Below are positions 1 through 7,326 of a stretch of 50,383 nt of DNA, piece by piece. The notes under the pieces are model-generated. The model was not told the DNA's origin. It saw only the letters and a list, made by a program, of their open reading frames with translations, and did not search any database. Both the position numbers and the translations under genes were made by a program. Source of the DNA: a virus. How positions within the stretch are numbered: the stretch's first letter is position 1; every line of letters starts with the position of its first letter. The DNA lies in IMG/VR virus record IMGVR_UViG_3300014501_000006, positions 1 to 50,383 of that record; one strand, 5' to 3'.

Positions 1-123
1 GCCGGTGACGGTTTTAGAGGATGAGATCATCGAGGCATCGATAGACAGCGCGGAATGGAATAGCATCAGGGCCGAACTGGAAGCGGCTGGTTACGAATTG
101 GACTGACAAGGAGAATTTATGAA
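1..123. repeat. Terminal direct repeat, left copy (circular closure)
   Basis: These 123 bases are identical to 50261-50383. They hold the 3' end of a small gene, a Shine-Dalgarno site and the first codon of the lipoprotein gene, so nothing marks them as a specialised terminus. The simplest reading is an assembly overlap of a circular or circularly permuted genome, giving a unit length of 50,260 bp. A genuine short terminal repeat cannot be excluded from sequence alone. Confidence 0.95.
2..106 (+). CDS. Partial 3' end of small hypothetical protein (complete copy at 50169-50366)
   Basis: The first readable frame of the window continues without a start to a TGA at 104-106. It is the C-terminal half of the 65-residue protein that is complete at the other end of the contig. 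It is listed only so the circular join is clear and is not a separate gene. Confidence 0.9.
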   Translation, partial: PVTVLEDEIIEASIDSAEWNSIRAELEAAGYELD

Positions 124-508
124 AAAGCCAATTATCACTCTCGCAATCGCGGTGCTCGCACTCTCTCTGTCGGCTTGCACCGCCATGCAGCAGGGGTTGC
201 GCAACGCTACTGCCGCAGACTGCTCAACCGAGGCGACGCAGCAGGCGTTCGTTAACAATCTGCCGCCTAATCTGTTCGTCACGGGAGCACAGGAGATAGC
301 GATCGAGGCGCAGCTTTGTTATGCCGACTTCGGTAGCGTCCCAGCGCCCGTGACAGCTCCGGGCAACGCGCCGATGATCCCTGCGGTTCCGGCTATCCCC
401 GTGGCGGTTGCGCCGGTTCCTGCGCCAGTAGCGCCAGTGCCGACCGCAGCTCCGACTAGCGCGGCGACTTTACCGACACTGACCGTTCCGCCGACGAGCA
501 CTCACTGA
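119..508 (+). CDS. Small lipoprotein with Pro/Ala-rich tail; outer-spanin candidate
   Basis: The 129-residue product begins with a Lys-Lys signal peptide ending in a lipobox (LSAC, Cys about residue 20), so it should be exported and lipidated. A middle region with two further cysteines is followed from about residue 75 by a Pro/Ala/Val-rich tail. The ATG is preceded by AAGGAGAA at ideal distance. It lies in the lysis region between small membrane proteins and a peptidase. Short proline-rich lipoproteins here are often outer-membrane spanins (Rz1-like), although this one is longer than typical Rz1. Lipoprotein status is well supported; the spanin role is inference. Confidence 0.75.
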   Translation: MKKPIITLAIAVLALSLSACTAMQQGLRNATAADCSTEATQQAFVNNLPPNLFVTGAQEIAIEAQLCYADFGSVPAPVTAPGNAPMIPAVPAIPVAVAPVPAPVAPVPTAAPTSAATLPTLTVPPTSTH

Positions 509-533
509 TGCGACGGGCGCGCGTGAGAATTAA

Positions 534-1067
534 ATGATCATCGATATCGGCGACGCCATCGTAGTTCTCGGTGACAGCCTGCTCTCGGAAGCGATCGCAA
601 AGCTAACCGGCCCCGTTTCTCATATCGGTATGGTGAGCAAGAAGACCTGCAACGAGCCGGGCTGTACGAATCCCGCCCACTGGGAAGTCACGCAGGCTCT
701 CAGCGACGGCATCAAGACTCTCACGCTGGCAGGAACGATGGCGACCGCGCGCTACGGCTATTGCTTGCATGACAACCTCTTCGCGCTGCCCGACCGGCAA
801 AAGATGGTCGCGTGGGGCCTGAAGCAAATCGGCGTGCCCTACGCTTTTAAGGATCTTGCGCTGGAGGCCATCGACGCGATCACAAGGACCGAGACAGCTA
901 GCATCTATTTCGACGAAAACGGCGCCGATATCTGCTCGCAGTATTACTCGATGGCAGCGATCCAGGTGGGGCGCTCATGTGACGTAAGCCCGAGAAAAGC
1001 CACGCCTTCAGATTGGTTCGAGTATTCGCTGAAGCAGACGAGCTGGTTGACGCAGCCGATCACCTAG
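534..1067 (+). CDS. Permuted NlpC/P60 (YiiX-like) cysteine peptidase/amidase
   Basis: This 177-residue protein has the layout of the circularly permuted papain-like family. An N-terminal GDAIVVLG strand is followed by SHIGMV with the likely catalytic His (about residue 31), a central Trp/Gly-rich region (WGLKQIGVPYAF), and a late ICSQYYSMA segment supplying the likely nucleophilic Cys. Family members hydrolyse amide bonds in peptidoglycan or lipid-linked substrates. Its position next to the lysis genes suggests peptidoglycan cleavage during lysis or entry. There is no signal peptide, so it would need a holin or incorporation into the virion. The fold is fairly secure; the substrate is not. 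Confidence 0.72.
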   Translation: MIIDIGDAIVVLGDSLLSEAIAKLTGPVSHIGMVSKKTCNEPGCTNPAHWEVTQALSDGIKTLTLAGTMATARYGYCLHDNLFALPDRQKMVAWGLKQIGVPYAFKDLALEAIDAITRTETASIYFDENGADICSQYYSMAAIQVGRSCDVSPRKATPSDWFEYSLKQTSWLTQPIT

Positions 1068-1082
1068 GTTCTCCTCCGACAC

Positions 1083-1120
1083 GGGGCCGTTCGCCGTCTA
1101 ACCCAGCGGCGGGCGGCTCC
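1083..1120. terminator. Hairpin between convergent genes
   Basis: Bases 1083-1096 can pair with 1107-1120, a 14-bp stem including three G-U pairs around a 10-base loop. It sits exactly between the rightward peptidase gene (ending 1067) and the leftward gene ending at 1125. There is no T-tract on either side, so intrinsic termination is uncertain. It may instead be a transcript-end stabiliser or a bidirectional pause site. Confidence 0.5.
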
Positions 1121-1124
1121 GGCT

Positions 1125-1715
1125 TCAGCGATTAGCGCGGGCAAGGAGAGTGTCGCCGTGGCAAGCTTCATCCTCGGCGCAAAAACATGCTGCATCTACG
1201 CCGCGAGGAAAGTTATAGTATCCATCACGCGCCCGCCGCCACGTCTCGCAATGAATCTCGTAGGCCTGATCGATCAGATCATCGGGGATTCCCTGCGGCG
1301 ACCAATAGCCCTCAATGCTCCGCTGGAATAGTTCGTTAGCCAGCGCACGACCGAATACATCGACGCGATAAAGATTTCCGTAGCGAGTAGATCGATCGAC
1401 GCATCGAGTGTTGGGCGGCAAGCGGTAGCCCTTCGTGCGCCTACGTTGAACCCTGACCGGCATCCCTCTCACCAAAAGCCGCCCTAGTGCCTCATAGGTG
1501 TCTACAAGAGGCGGCGGGATTTCGTGGCGCCAGCCGCGTTCCATTAAACGCTGAGAGACCTTCGTTCCGGGCGACGGTTCCAAGGCTCCGTAACTAGGAT
1601 GCCTCGTGTGGCATTCGGAGCATGAGACGCCACCACCGACAAAAGCGACTACCCCATGTCCATCACACATCCGCCCCTGCTCGTCGCCTTCCTCCTTCAC
1701 CGGAACCGCCGTCAC
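1125..1715 (-). CDS. DUF4326 domain protein
   Basis: The C-terminal half matches the phage and plasmid DUF4326 family: VRVQRRRTKGYRLPPNT, then RYGNLYRV, and at the end ACFCAEDEACHGDTLL with the conserved Cys/His cluster. The N-terminal ~80 residues have a CxxC-H segment (CSECHTRH) typical of a small zinc site. I place the start at GTG 1715, which overlaps the stop of the upstream 50-residue gene as GTGA and has GGAAAGAG in front. A TTG at 1727 would add four residues. The family function is unknown. It is the last gene of the leftward early operon. Confidence 0.75.
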   Translation of the reverse strand: MTAVPVKEEGDEQGRMCDGHGVVAFVGGGVSCSECHTRHPSYGALEPSPGTKVSQRLMERGWRHEIPPPLVDTYEALGRLLVRGMPVRVQRRRTKGYRLPPNTRCVDRSTRYGNLYRVDVFGRALANELFQRSIEGYWSPQGIPDDLIDQAYEIHCETWRRARDGYYNFPRGVDAACFCAEDEACHGDTLLARANR

Positions 1716-1864
1716 ATCTCTTTCCAATCTTTCAACGCTTGCGAGGTCGTGTATCCATGATCGGTGGGCTGTCCGGGGCTACACCACGCGCGATGATGGA
1801 CATAACGACCGAAGCACCATCCAGCACTGAAACACCAGAGCCCCACCAGTATTAGGAGCACCAT
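1712..1864 (-). CDS. 50-residue single-pass membrane protein
   Basis: A short ORF preceded by a strong AAGGAGAGG site. The first ~20 residues (MVLLILVGLWCFSAGWCFGR) form a hydrophobic helix followed by a positively charged, His-rich segment and a polar tail. Its stop overlaps the next gene's GTG (GTGA), which indicates translational coupling. The function is unknown. Confidence 0.65.
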   Translation of the reverse strand: MVLLILVGLWCFSAGWCFGRYVHHRAWCSPGQPTDHGYTTSQALKDWKEM

Positions 1865-1893
1865 CTACCTCTCCTTAATCACAGCCGGCGTCA

Positions 1894-2682
1894 CTACGCT
1901 GTTGCTTGCGCTCCTGGATGTCCACAGGTGCAGTTGCAGCCGTCGCTTTGGCATCTGGTATGATGCCGATTCTTGCAGGCCTTTGACTTCGTTCCGCGTA
2001 GCTGCCACCGCCTCGCTGCTTCCTCGAATTCTTTGCTGGTGCCCTCGAATATTGTCTCGCCGGCGGGACCGGACAGCTTGACGTGATCCGAGTTCTTCCC
2101 GTTCCTGCCCTCGGCGATCGCCAGGACTTCATTCCCGAACAGATTGAGTTGCGCATACTCTGCCCGGAAGTTGGCGAATTGCAGTGCCTCGTGGGAATGG
2201 TGGCCGTGACGTTCTGCAACGGTTTGGAATCCAGCCAAAACCCAATCATGCGGGCGAATCTTGAGACACGCGCGCCCGAGGTCGTCGCGCTGCGGACCTG
2301 TTCGGTCAGGCTCTTTCTTAGTCGGCTTGAGTTGGACCAGGTCGAGATGCTCGAGTTCGTGGTCGATAAGCGCCGCTCGCTGACGGTCGGTGGCCTTGTT
2401 CCATTCGAGGCCGTCGATCATCAGCTTCGCATCGGCGATGCCCCTAGCGCGGTCCTGTAGCGACGTAACCCCGATCTTGGCATCGATCGGATAGCCGCCT
2501 CGCTTCATCGCATGGACGGCCTCAGTATCCCCATCCTCTCCGCCAGGTATCCTGTCGAGGCGGCTGACGATGATGGTGTCGATCGTCACCTTCAGTTTGG
2601 CGAGGTCGGGATGGTACTGTTCCATCGCTCTTTCGACCATCGCCTGGATCGCATTCGGAGCTTTTTCGTACGTAGTGCTCAT
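1894..2682 (-). CDS. Putative phage zinc metallopeptidase with Cys-rich tail
   Basis: The 262-residue protein carries IDHELEHL, a HExxH zinc-protease motif (about residue 108), inside the layout of the 'putative phage metallopeptidase' family: an N-terminal region, WNKATDRQRAALIDHELEH, then KIRPHDWVLAGFQTVAERHG. The two His and the Glu would bind zinc and act as general base. The last ~30 residues add a Cys/His cluster (CKN, RCQ, CNCTC) that looks like an extra metal-binding tail. Start ATG 2682 overlaps the VRR-NUC stop as ATGA and follows GGAGATGAG. Its role is unknown; family members occur in phage early operons. Confidence 0.7.
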   Translation of the reverse strand: MSTTYEKAPNAIQAMVERAMEQYHPDLAKLKVTIDTIIVSRLDRIPGGEDGDTEAVHAMKRGGYPIDAKIGVTSLQDRARGIADAKLMIDGLEWNKATDRQRAALIDHELEHLDLVQLKPTKKEPDRTGPQRDDLGRACLKIRPHDWVLAGFQTVAERHGHHSHEALQFANFRAEYAQLNLFGNEVLAIAEGRNGKNSDHVKLSGPAGETIFEGTSKEFEEAARRWQLRGTKSKACKNRHHTRCQSDGCNCTCGHPGAQATA

Positions 2683-3116
2683 GTCTCATCTCCTCCGTAG
2701 GTTAGGTACCAAAGCAATTTGACCTGAGCTTCCTTGTGCCCGTAGCAGACGACCGCATGGTTGCCTGCCTTGTTGAGAGCGGCGAGCCATGCGTTCTGAC
2801 CGTCTGACGGCTCAGCACCCTTGCGAGTGCTTTTCATTTCGATGTAGAGCGCCCAGAAGCCCCGCCGCGCGACAGGTAAGCATAGGTCTGGAAATCCGGC
2901 GCGGAGTCCTTCAGAACGTAGCTTTGCGGCCGCAGCCGAACGCCTAACAACGTCGCCCGCGAGCGCGTAACCGCCATTGGGGATCGCATAGAGCAGCTCC
3001 AATTCGGGGAAGCGCTTCCATTGGGCTAATTCATCGGCCCAAGCGATCACGATCGACTGCTCGTCGTGCTCCGATGGCGCATACTCGGTCAGCTTGAGTT
3101 TGGGCTTAGCGCTCAT
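2679..3116 (-). CDS. VRR-NUC domain nuclease
   Basis: The 145-residue protein has the compact VRR-NUC fold. EHDEQSIVIAWAD opens the domain, then LLYAIPNGG, then the catalytic strand pair GFPDLCLPVARRG and LYIEMKS (D and E-x-K of the PD-(D/E)XK site), then a Gln (DGQNAWL) and the VVCYGHKEA end. Phage VRR-NUC proteins are standalone nucleases that probably cut branched DNA during recombination or before packaging. It overlaps both neighbours by 4 bases within the recombination operon. Confidence 0.85.
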   Translation of the reverse strand: MSAKPKLKLTEYAPSEHDEQSIVIAWADELAQWKRFPELELLYAIPNGGYALAGDVVRRSAAAAKLRSEGLRAGFPDLCLPVARRGFWALYIEMKSTRKGAEPSDGQNAWLAALNKAGNHAVVCYGHKEAQVKLLWYLTYGGDET

Positions 3117-3415
3117 CGTGACACCCCAAGGTTATGACGATCGCCAACCCATTCGTCGTAACTGACCAAAGGAACATCGTCCGCGAACTCGGGCAGCAGT
3201 TCTATGTGCTGTAGGCTCACCGCTGCCAACAGGCCGTTAACGGCTATTATGTTGGCGTCGAGGCACCGGGAATAATCGGTGCGATCATTGCTCTTATGGG
3301 GGCTGCCGTCCGCGTAGGACGCACTGTATGTCGCGTGAATATGGCCAGACACCCAGATCAGGTCGCCCTTCCTCGCACCCCAGACGACCCGCGCTCGCTG
3401 CCACTTCGGTTCCAT
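3113..3415 (-). CDS. Hypothetical 100-residue protein (possible ssDNA-binding/OB-fold)
   Basis: I start the gene at ATG 3415, one base after the stop of the zinc-ribbon gene. An in-frame ATG 15 bases upstream would overlap that gene. The product has short beta-rich segments (ARVVWGARKGDLIWVSGHIHATYSASY) that read like an OB-type barrel entry, followed by a mixed tail. No family was recognised with confidence. The recombination-operon context allows an SSB-like role, but this is a guess. Confidence 0.6.
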   Translation of the reverse strand: MEPKWQRARVVWGARKGDLIWVSGHIHATYSASYADGSPHKSNDRTDYSRCLDANIIAVNGLLAAVSLQHIELLPEFADDVPLVSYDEWVGDRHNLGVSR

Positions 3416-3416
3416 G

Positions 3417-3638
3417 TCAAATCGCTCCATCCTTGCCACCATCCTTCGGCTTCCGGTGTTGCGAGGCATTCGGGCAATCGGCAAAGTGGCTAAGATAGGT
3501 ATCGCGGACCATCGCGGTAGCATCGCCGTCCGATAGAACCACGCGCTTCTGCTTCGATGCGACAGATAGAGGCATCGTTTTGCCGCTCGCGGTCTTTGCG
3601 AAAATGATCTCGGCACCACATGATGAACACTTAGCCAT
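3417..3638 (-). CDS. Small zinc-ribbon protein
   Basis: The 73-residue product begins MAKCSSCGAEIIFAKTASGK, a common phage zinc-ribbon opening, and has a later C/H pair (SHFADCPNASQH) that may complete the metal site. The start is set at ATG 3638 because the upstream extension lies over another small gene in a different frame. It probably binds nucleic acid or a protein partner; no specific role can be assigned. Confidence 0.75.
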   Translation of the reverse strand: MAKCSSCGAEIIFAKTASGKTMPLSVASKQKRVVLSDGDATAMVRDTYLSHFADCPNASQHRKPKDGGKDGAI

Positions 3639-3640
3639 TG

Positions 3641-3817
3641 TCAGATCGCTCCGATGACGCCGAGGACGAATACGCAGAGCACCGCCGACGCCAGCACCAC
3701 GATCCACGCCACCACTTCTTTGCAATGATCGCGGAAGCTCAACCGTTCCACCGGTTGCACCATCGACTTGGGAATCTTCATCCGGTCGCTGATGGGATAA
3801 ATGTTGCTGCGCTTCAT
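3641..3817 (-). CDS. 58-residue membrane protein
   Basis: A basic N-terminal half (MKRSNIYPISDRMKIPKS) is followed by a C-terminal transmembrane helix (VVAWIVVLASAVLCVFVLGV). The ATG overlaps the stop of the preceding 58-residue gene (ATGA) and a GGAGCG site precedes it. It fills the gap between two recognised genes. The function is unknown; superinfection or membrane-associated early proteins often look like this. Confidence 0.65.
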   Translation of the reverse strand: MKRSNIYPISDRMKIPKSMVQPVERLSFRDHCKEVVAWIVVLASAVLCVFVLGVIGAI

Positions 3818-3990
3818 TCGGCGCTCCTCGCTTTCGCCTTGACCAACAATGCAATCAGGTCATCGGCCTCTTGCGGTCGCACATACACGGCGCCCTCGCA
3901 GAAGTCCGTCAGTCGAATCCAGTCATCATCAGGGCCGCCAGCATAAGGCTCTCCCTTGACTCTCTTGGATATAAAATCGACACGGATCAT
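3814..3990 (-). CDS. 58-residue hypothetical protein
   Basis: Starts at ATG 3990 overlapping the stop of the large coiled-coil gene (ATGA) and ends in ATGA with the following gene. The sequence mixes a basic N-terminus (MIRVDFISKRVKGEPY), an acidic stretch (PDDDWIRLTDFCEG) and a helical end with alternating Leu/Ala and Lys. No family recognised. Confidence 0.65.
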   Translation of the reverse strand: MIRVDFISKRVKGEPYAGGPDDDWIRLTDFCEGAVYVRPQEADDLIALLVKAKARSAE

Positions 3991-5093
3991 TCGCCATTGC
4001 TCCTATGCCGGGTACCCCCGACGAACTCGATCTCCAATCCCATGTCTTCCGGCTTGATTGATAGCTGACCGCTTGCCTTATCCATCTGAGCCGTCAGCCA
4101 CTTCGAAAAGTCCGAATCCGAAGTCTTGAACAGCATCGCCAGCATCGACGGATTGGGCGCCAGCACCTTCTCGATGAATAGCTTCGGGTCTGCGATCCGC
4201 TTGAGCTTGCACTTCGTGACAATGGAGACGTTCTCGATCTTCGTCTCCTCGCGCGCCGGCGGGGCAATGACAGGGGCTAGTGGCGTCGCATCGAGGACTG
4301 CTACCTCCTCCGTGGCGCCAGCGGCCTCGAGCGCAGCGCGCTCAGCGGCCCTCTCCTCGTCCTGCTGCTTTCGGATCGCGGCCTCGCGCTCGCGCTGCTC
4401 TTGGGCGATGCGCTGCCGCTCCGCCTGCTGGAATCGATAGATGACTCCGGAACAGGTCGTCCGCAGACTCTCGGCCGGTGCCTTCAACTTCCCGACGATC
4501 CCGGTCAGGAATCGATGTAGTTGAAAGGCTGAGTCGGTCTGCCTGCGGAGTTCGGAGCCTTCCAAGTCTTTCAGATACTTGATGGCCTCGACGTCGTATT
4601 CCTTGGCGAGCTCCACGGTCTGCCGGGTAAGAGGACGCTTGCCGAGGTCAGCGATCGCGGTCTGGAATTTATCGGCTTGAGGCTCGAAGGGCTTGCCGAG
4701 GTCTTTGGCCCTCTCGGTTGTTAATGCTGGTGCTGCTGCCACGGTCGTTGTCTCCTTTTCTAGATCCATCCCGAACAGTTCGCGTATTACTTGCGCCGCC
4801 GGGGGATCGTCTCCTGCCGCCGCCACACTCCCGACTGTTTCGGCTTTTGTGGTCGATCCCTCGTCGGCGGCAGGAAGTCCTTTAATTGGTTGGTCCTTTA
4901 ACGGGAGCTGCGATTGATCCATGTCTCTCCATGCGCCAGTTTCACCGAGTAGGCCTTCATCCTCGGGAAGCACCACGGCGTTGTGGCGCGCCTCTGCCGC
5001 CATCTCTCGCCTAGCTCGCGCTGTCGTCGGGCGCCTCATGCTGACCACGACGCCTAAAATCAGGCCGATAACGTAGCGGTCTAGGAAGGTCAT
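3987..5093 (-). CDS. Coiled-coil accessory protein of the RecT module
   Basis: From ATG 5093 the product is 368 residues. A short hydrophobic N-terminus (YVIGLILGVVVSM) is followed by a low-complexity linker, a helical region, a long charged coiled coil (QQAERQRIAQEQ and on, about residues 225-270), a Pro/Ala linker and a C-terminal globular domain (KCKLKRIADPKLFIEKVL). Phages with RecT-like annealases often carry such a protein beside them; its role is unknown. Start choice is open: ATG 5093 overlaps the 29-residue gene's stop (ATGA), while ATG 4922 has GGAGAGAC and would give 311 residues without the hydrophobic start. Confidence 0.65.
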   Translation of the reverse strand: MTFLDRYVIGLILGVVVSMRRPTTARARREMAAEARHNAVVLPEDEGLLGETGAWRDMDQSQLPLKDQPIKGLPAADEGSTTKAETVGSVAAAGDDPPAAQVIRELFGMDLEKETTTVAAAPALTTERAKDLGKPFEPQADKFQTAIADLGKRPLTRQTVELAKEYDVEAIKYLKDLEGSELRRQTDSAFQLHRFLTGIVGKLKAPAESLRTTCSGVIYRFQQAERQRIAQEQREREAAIRKQQDEERAAERAALEAAGATEEVAVLDATPLAPVIAPPAREETKIENVSIVTKCKLKRIADPKLFIEKVLAPNPSMLAMLFKTSDSDFSKWLTAQMDKASGQLSIKPEDMGLEIEFVGGTRHRSNGE

Positions 5094-5179
5094 CGTGTTG
5101 CCCTCTTCAGCAAAACCGGCCAAAGCTTCGCGAGTGAAATGAACATGATCCACGGATCGTCGGGGTCAAACGGTTTCAT
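5090..5179 (-). CDS. 29-residue peptide ORF
   Basis: The ATG follows directly on the exonuclease stop (TAGATG), with a perfect AAGGAGG 8 bases upstream. That is one of the best ribosome sites in the operon. The peptide starts MKPFDPDDPWIMFISLAK and ends with basic residues. Its stop overlaps the next gene's ATG (ATGA). It may be a functional micropeptide or a device to couple exonuclease and accessory-protein translation. Confidence 0.55.
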   Translation of the reverse strand: MKPFDPDDPWIMFISLAKLWPVLLKRATR

Positions 5180-5755
5180 CTAAGCGGCCTCCTTCAACCA
5201 GAATTGGCCCTGGTACTTCGCCCGCGTATGCACCGCTTGTAGTAAGACTCGGAACTCCGCGAAGTCCCGATAGTTAGCCAGCGGCTTGAGCGCATAGCTG
5301 TGGTTCCCCGGCAGACTGATAGCCATCCGCTGCATCTGGCTGACACTCATCCGTCGCGCGATAAGCTGCCCGGCGGTTTGTAGCCCCACCCATTCGGGTA
5401 GAACTCCGGTCTTGATTTCCAGCACACTCAGCTTGCCGTCGAGAATTCCGTACTGATCGGGATGCGCTATCAGCCGTTCAGAGTCGTTGACCCACTCCGA
5501 TTCGTGATCGTGCATTCGCCATGCGTGCTCACCGAGGAACTTCTCGAAGCCAACCAGGTAACGATCCAGTTCGGGATGAGGCTCTTTCCAAGGTGGTTGC
5601 TTGCCCATCGCCAGCCAATGGCAGGCCTTATGAAGAGCGGACCCGCGCGCCTTACCAACGATCGAATTAGCCGCTGGCATCAGGTCCATGTCCTGATAAA
5701 AGCCGTGAATCTTCAACACTTGTGTCACGCTGGGATAATTGCAATCGGTGGTCAT
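5180..5755 (-). CDS. PD-(D/E)XK exonuclease (RecB/Cas4-like fold)
   Basis: The 191-residue protein has the RecB-type nuclease order: VGKARGSALHKACHWL with the early His, HPDQYGILDG with the first catalytic Asp, VLEIKTG giving E-x-K, then LQTAGQLIA with the Q-motif. Such enzymes resect dsDNA ends to give 3' single strands, on which the RecT protein encoded two genes upstream would load. The ATG overlaps the previous stop (ATGA). Together they form a two-component phage recombination system similar in logic to RecE/RecT. Confidence 0.85.
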   Translation of the reverse strand: MTTDCNYPSVTQVLKIHGFYQDMDLMPAANSIVGKARGSALHKACHWLAMGKQPPWKEPHPELDRYLVGFEKFLGEHAWRMHDHESEWVNDSERLIAHPDQYGILDGKLSVLEIKTGVLPEWVGLQTAGQLIARRMSVSQMQRMAISLPGNHSYALKPLANYRDFAEFRVLLQAVHTRAKYQGQFWLKEAA

Positions 5756-5922
5756 GGCTTATCCGGGCCGTCGAACTCCGCGATTGCTTCCTGGGCGAGA
5801 TCAAGGAGGTCGTCGATCCGATGGATGCACTTGGTACAGCCACCCATGCATTCGCAGCCTTCCCATTCCCGGGCGAGGTCGCGCACCTTCCGCCATCGCT
5901 GCTCGTTATTCATGGTTGCCAT
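5752..5922 (-). CDS. 56-residue Cys-rich hypothetical protein
   Basis: Start chosen at ATG 5922 because GGAG lies 8 bases upstream; a downstream ATG at 5913 is also possible. The product contains CECMGGCTKCIH, four Cys and a His in 12 residues, which probably bind a metal, then a helical acidic end. It overlaps the C2H2-type gene upstream and the exonuclease downstream. Function unknown. Confidence 0.6.
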   Translation of the reverse strand: MATMNNEQRWRKVRDLAREWEGCECMGGCTKCIHRIDDLLDLAQEAIAEFDGPDKP

Positions 5923-6106
5923 GCGACCGCTCCACGTGGTTGTCGAGTCCAAACAACGACTCCAATCGAGCCGGACAGTAAGGGCACTGAGTCTTGCCGT
6001 CCCAGCCGAGTTCCTCGCGCGTCGGTATGCGACGCTTCACCCCGGCGGTATCGTAGAGAGTTTCGAGCAACTCGTTACCAAGCGCGTCTTTGGTGGGAAT
6101 GCTCAT
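5906..6106 (-). CDS. Small C2H2-type zinc-finger-like protein
   Basis: The 66-residue product carries a C-terminal CPYC-x12-H-x4-H pattern (CPYCPARLESLFGLDNHVER then SH), close to a classical C2H2 finger, after a helical N-terminus. C2H2 fingers are uncommon in phages but occur in small DNA-binding proteins. It overlaps the upstream gene by 32 bases. A regulatory or DNA-binding role in the early operon is plausible but unproven. Confidence 0.65.
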   Translation of the reverse strand: MSIPTKDALGNELLETLYDTAGVKRRIPTREELGWDGKTQCPYCPARLESLFGLDNHVERSHGNHE

Positions 6107-6302
6107 GGCTTCTTGTCTCCATCACTTCTTGGATTTCGCTGATCAACTGAGCAGCCTCAACCAGCAGCCCAAACTCACCCGCTAGTGCCGGCGTGGGAAA
6201 TCGATGGGCGCCGAGTTCGTCATCGAAGGTGCCGCCGTGAGCCTCGATTACTTTCTCGACTTTGCGCTGCGCCAGTTCCAACATTCGGTATAGGTCGTCC
6301 AT
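6075..6302 (-). CDS. 75-residue hypothetical helical protein
   Basis: Its ATG overlaps the RecT stop (TAATG). The product is largely helical (MDDLYRMLELAQRKVEKVIE, then LLVEAAQLISEIQEVM) with a His/Arg-rich tail and runs 32 bases into the next gene. No family recognised; coexpression with RecT suggests a recombination-associated role. Confidence 0.6.
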   Translation of the reverse strand: MDDLYRMLELAQRKVEKVIEAHGGTFDDELGAHRFPTPALAGEFGLLVEAAQLISEIQEVMETRSHEHSHQRRAW

Positions 6303-7309
6303 TACTTCACGAACTCCTCGAAGGCCGGGATCTGGCTCTTCTTGAGTTCGGTCAAATCTTCGATTTTGTTGAAATTCTCGTATAGGAACGCGCTCAACTC
6401 CGAAGTCTTACGACCCTTGGACTTCCACTTCTTTTCGAGGTCGGCATCAGTGACGAAACGATCGCCAAGATCCCATCCAGCTCGGGCAGTGTCATAAGGA
6501 CCGTCATCGCTCTTCCTGTCTACAACGACCTCGACGTCGGGTTGCCGCGGCTGCTTCGGGGGATTGTCGAGGTCCGCGTTCGCGGCCTCCGCTTGAGCGA
6601 TCCGCTGGTCAGCTTCCGCTATCTCACCAAATTGCCTGGCATCTACCTCGATCGCACGCCCGTACCTCTCGATCGCCTCCTTGTTTATCCCTTCGGGCAA
6701 CCGTTTCTCCATGATGCGAAAGGGGGTCTTGCGCCAACCTTCCTCCCAAAACTTCTTTGGATTCCACAACAAACCATCTGGCATTTTGGAGTGTGCGCGA
6801 TGGCGGAGCACACGGTCGCGCGACGTGACCTCGAACTGAATCTCGCCTGTCGGCAGAGTAACTAATGCGTAAGAAGCAGCGGCGTCGCCTTCCGCGCGTG
6901 GGATGAGCAGGTCGATTTCGTGGAAGAATCGGGCGCCCTCAGAAGACCGCGACACCTTAAACTTCCCCGCGTCAACCTCGCCCTTGAAGACGACCTCAGT
7001 GTCGAGACTCACGATCGCGCCCGCCTTCAACTTCAGGAACGCGAGACCGCGCCAGCCCGGTTGTCCCTGCGCTTCCTTTCCGTAGGGAACGCAGTAGAAA
7101 TGGCCGCGTGTCCCGCCAATCTCCAATCCCATTTGGGCGGCTTGAACAACGCACTCGATCAGCGATTCGTCGGAGCACTCGCGCAGGAGCGAGTTGCGTC
7201 GAACCAGAGACGCCATCGCGAAAAATCGATCCGGTGTGATCCATTCCGCCAGCATCTTTTCGATGTCCGGTCGTCGCTTTTCCAAGATTGTTAGAAATTG
7301 GTCAGCCAC
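6302..7309 (-). CDS. recT: RecT-family single-strand annealing protein
   Basis: The 335-residue protein is a clear RecT annealase. The family core is visible as FFAMASLVRRNSLLRECS, SLIECVVQAAQMGLEIGG, HFYCVPYGKEA, GWRGLAFLKLKAGA and later FWEEGWRKTPFRIMEKRLP. It coats single-stranded DNA and anneals complementary strands during phage recombination and possibly concatemer formation. A charged C-terminal tail (from about residue 235) may bind partners such as the exonuclease. It heads the recombination part of the leftward operon, behind an Ead/Ea22-like gene. Confidence 0.93.
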   Translation of the reverse strand: MADQFLTILEKRRPDIEKMLAEWITPDRFFAMASLVRRNSLLRECSDESLIECVVQAAQMGLEIGGTRGHFYCVPYGKEAQGQPGWRGLAFLKLKAGAIVSLDTEVVFKGEVDAGKFKVSRSSEGARFFHEIDLLIPRAEGDAAASYALVTLPTGEIQFEVTSRDRVLRHRAHSKMPDGLLWNPKKFWEEGWRKTPFRIMEKRLPEGINKEAIERYGRAIEVDARQFGEIAEADQRIAQAEAANADLDNPPKQPRQPDVEVVVDRKSDDGPYDTARAGWDLGDRFVTDADLEKKWKSKGRKTSELSAFLYENFNKIEDLTELKKSQIPAFEEFVK

Positions 7310-7326
7310 GTCATCTCTCCTTTCGG

